In this document: positions 12,924-13,585 of the stretch, one piece after another | How positions within the stretch are numbered: the stretch's first letter is position 1 | How the letters are laid out: each line of letters begins with the position of its first letter | DNA from: CBIHNH01 sp966211425 | Lineage (GTDB): Bacteria > Patescibacteriota > Saccharimonadia > Saccharimonadales > Saccharimonadaceae | Reading direction: 5' to 3' | NCBI GenBank assembly: GCA_966211425.1 | Contig: CBIHNH010000019.1 | Coordinates: 1-13,585, forward strand | Length of the DNA stretch: 13,585 nucleotides | Program-made: the position numbers and the translations under genes | The notes under the pieces: model-generated | What the model saw: only the letters and a program-made list of their open reading frames with translations | Told to the model about the DNA's origin: nothing | The model's database searches: none

Positions 12924-13585
12924 ATGAAAAGGTCCACCACTAACCACTTCAAGCAGTATCTCAGCCGCGCGCTCATCCTCGTGGCTCTTGTCGGTGTTGC
13001 TTTGTTGCCACTCGCACCGGCTTCTGCTGAGAGTTTAAATGATAAGATCGCCAACCTCCAGAGTCAGATCGATAGCGCACAGGCAGAGGCCAACCGATTG
13101 CAAGGCGAAGCCGATACATTGCAGAACGCGCTCAGTATCCTTGCGTCTGAAAAGAATGCTCTCCAGATGCAGATCGACCTCTCACAGGCAAAATACGATC
13201 AACTGACAGCAAAGATCGAGGAAAACCAGAAAAAGCTCGAGAAACAGCAACGAGTACTGTCTTCGACGGTGTCTGATCTTTCGGTTGAGAGCTCAACCTC
13301 TCCGATCGAGTTGCTAGCTGGTAGTCCAAGCATCGGTGACTTTATCGACCGGCAAGAGTATCGAACTTCTGTCCAGGAACAGATTGAAAATGCTATCTCT
13401 ATCGTCAAAAAGCTCAAACTAGAGCTCTCTGAGCAGCGCAAAGAGGTTGAAGTAGTTCTCGCTGAACAAACGGTTCAACGAGACCAGTTGGCGGCTAAAG
13501 AGCAGGAACAGCAACGACTGCTAGCCGCTACACAGGCTAAAGAGTCGGAGTACCACGCCCACATCGGTAACCTGAAGGAACAACA
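12924..13585 (+). CDS. Secreted coiled-coil murein hydrolase or activator, EnvC/PcsB/CwlO type (5' part only)
   Basis: An open frame of 220 codons that runs off the window, so the C-terminal domain is not visible. Residues 1-35 are a signal peptide (basic start, hydrophobic core from about 16, cleavage after APASA). Residues 36-110 and 140-220 form two long coiled-coil segments rich in Gln, Glu, Lys and Leu. The turn between them has SPIELLAGSPSIGDFIDRQEY, which resembles the conserved segment between the helices of PcsB/CwlO/EnvC proteins. In that group the coiled coil binds the FtsX extracellular domain and a C-terminal LytM (M23), CHAP or NlpC/P60 domain acts on or activates peptidoglycan cleavage. 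Position right after ftsEX fits that role. Which catalytic domain it carries cannot be told here. Confidence 0.8.
   Translation, partial: MKRSTTNHFKQYLSRALILVALVGVALLPLAPASAESLNDKIANLQSQIDSAQAEANRLQGEADTLQNALSILASEKNALQMQIDLSQAKYDQLTAKIEENQKKLEKQQRVLSSTVSDLSVESSTSPIELLAGSPSIGDFIDRQEYRTSVQEQIENAISIVKKLKLELSEQRKEVEVVLAEQTVQRDQLAAKEQEQQRLLAATQAKESEYHAHIGNLKEQ

Noticed and set aside
1..13585. Reassignment of UGA (as in Gracilibacteria or Absconditabacteria)
   Set aside because: hpf ends with TGA at the expected family length, no gene has an in-frame TGA, and a complete RF2 with SPF and GGQ is encoded.
1..13585. CRISPR arrays, insertion sequences, phage genes, tRNA or rRNA genes
   Set aside because: No direct repeat-spacer pattern, transposase, integrase, cloverleaf or rRNA-like stretch was seen; the genes are closely packed and gaps are under about 100 bases apart from the prfB leader.

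Overview
The window looks like chromosomal DNA from a Candidate Phyla Radiation bacterium, most likely a Saccharibacteria (TM7) relative. This is inferred from the gene order, promoters that sit almost on top of start codons, a DUF2207 protein with a polyglycine end, a membrane kinase carrying Cys-to-Cys surface repeats, and a SecA that ends in a lysine-rich tail instead of a zinc finger. No 16S rRNA or other phylogenetic marker was tested. Base composition is near 50% GC. TAA, TAG and TGA are all used as stops and a true RF2 gene is present, so the standard bacterial code applies and UGA is not reassigned.

Region 1 (1-4050) is accessory and envelope-related. It holds a secreted or membrane-anchored DUF2207 protein, a 57-residue acidic protein of unknown function, and on the minus strand a large membrane histidine kinase. 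The small gene and the kinase converge and their stop codons overlap. The kinase has four 23-residue Cys-to-Cys repeats outside the cell. Its layout is odd: a phosphoacceptor-type DHp helix with its histidine, then two more membrane segments, then a second DHp-like helix without the histidine, then the ATPase domain.

Region 2 (4050-5851) starts at a divergent promoter pair between the kinase and serS (seryl-tRNA synthetase). It continues with hpf, a short ribosome hibernation factor, which ends at a clear intrinsic terminator.

Region 3 (5860-13585) is a housekeeping run, all on the plus strand: secA, an M16 zinc peptidase, a possible 61-residue upstream ORF, prfB (RF2), ftsE, ftsX and the 5' part of a secreted coiled-coil protein of the EnvC/PcsB/CwlO type. 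The order hpf-secA-prfB-ftsE-ftsX also occurs in Bacillota; here a peptidase and a small ORF are inserted between secA and prfB. FtsE and FtsX form the membrane ATPase complex that normally controls a coiled-coil murein hydrolase or activator, and the last gene fits that partner.

The most notable points are the split, double-DHp kinase, the set of near-identical extended -10 promoters (several predicting leaderless mRNAs), the small ORF whose stop overlaps the GTG start of prfB, and the basic SecA tail. I did not find a mobile element, CRISPR array, tRNA, rRNA or phage gene. No stretch over 300 bases lacks a gene.
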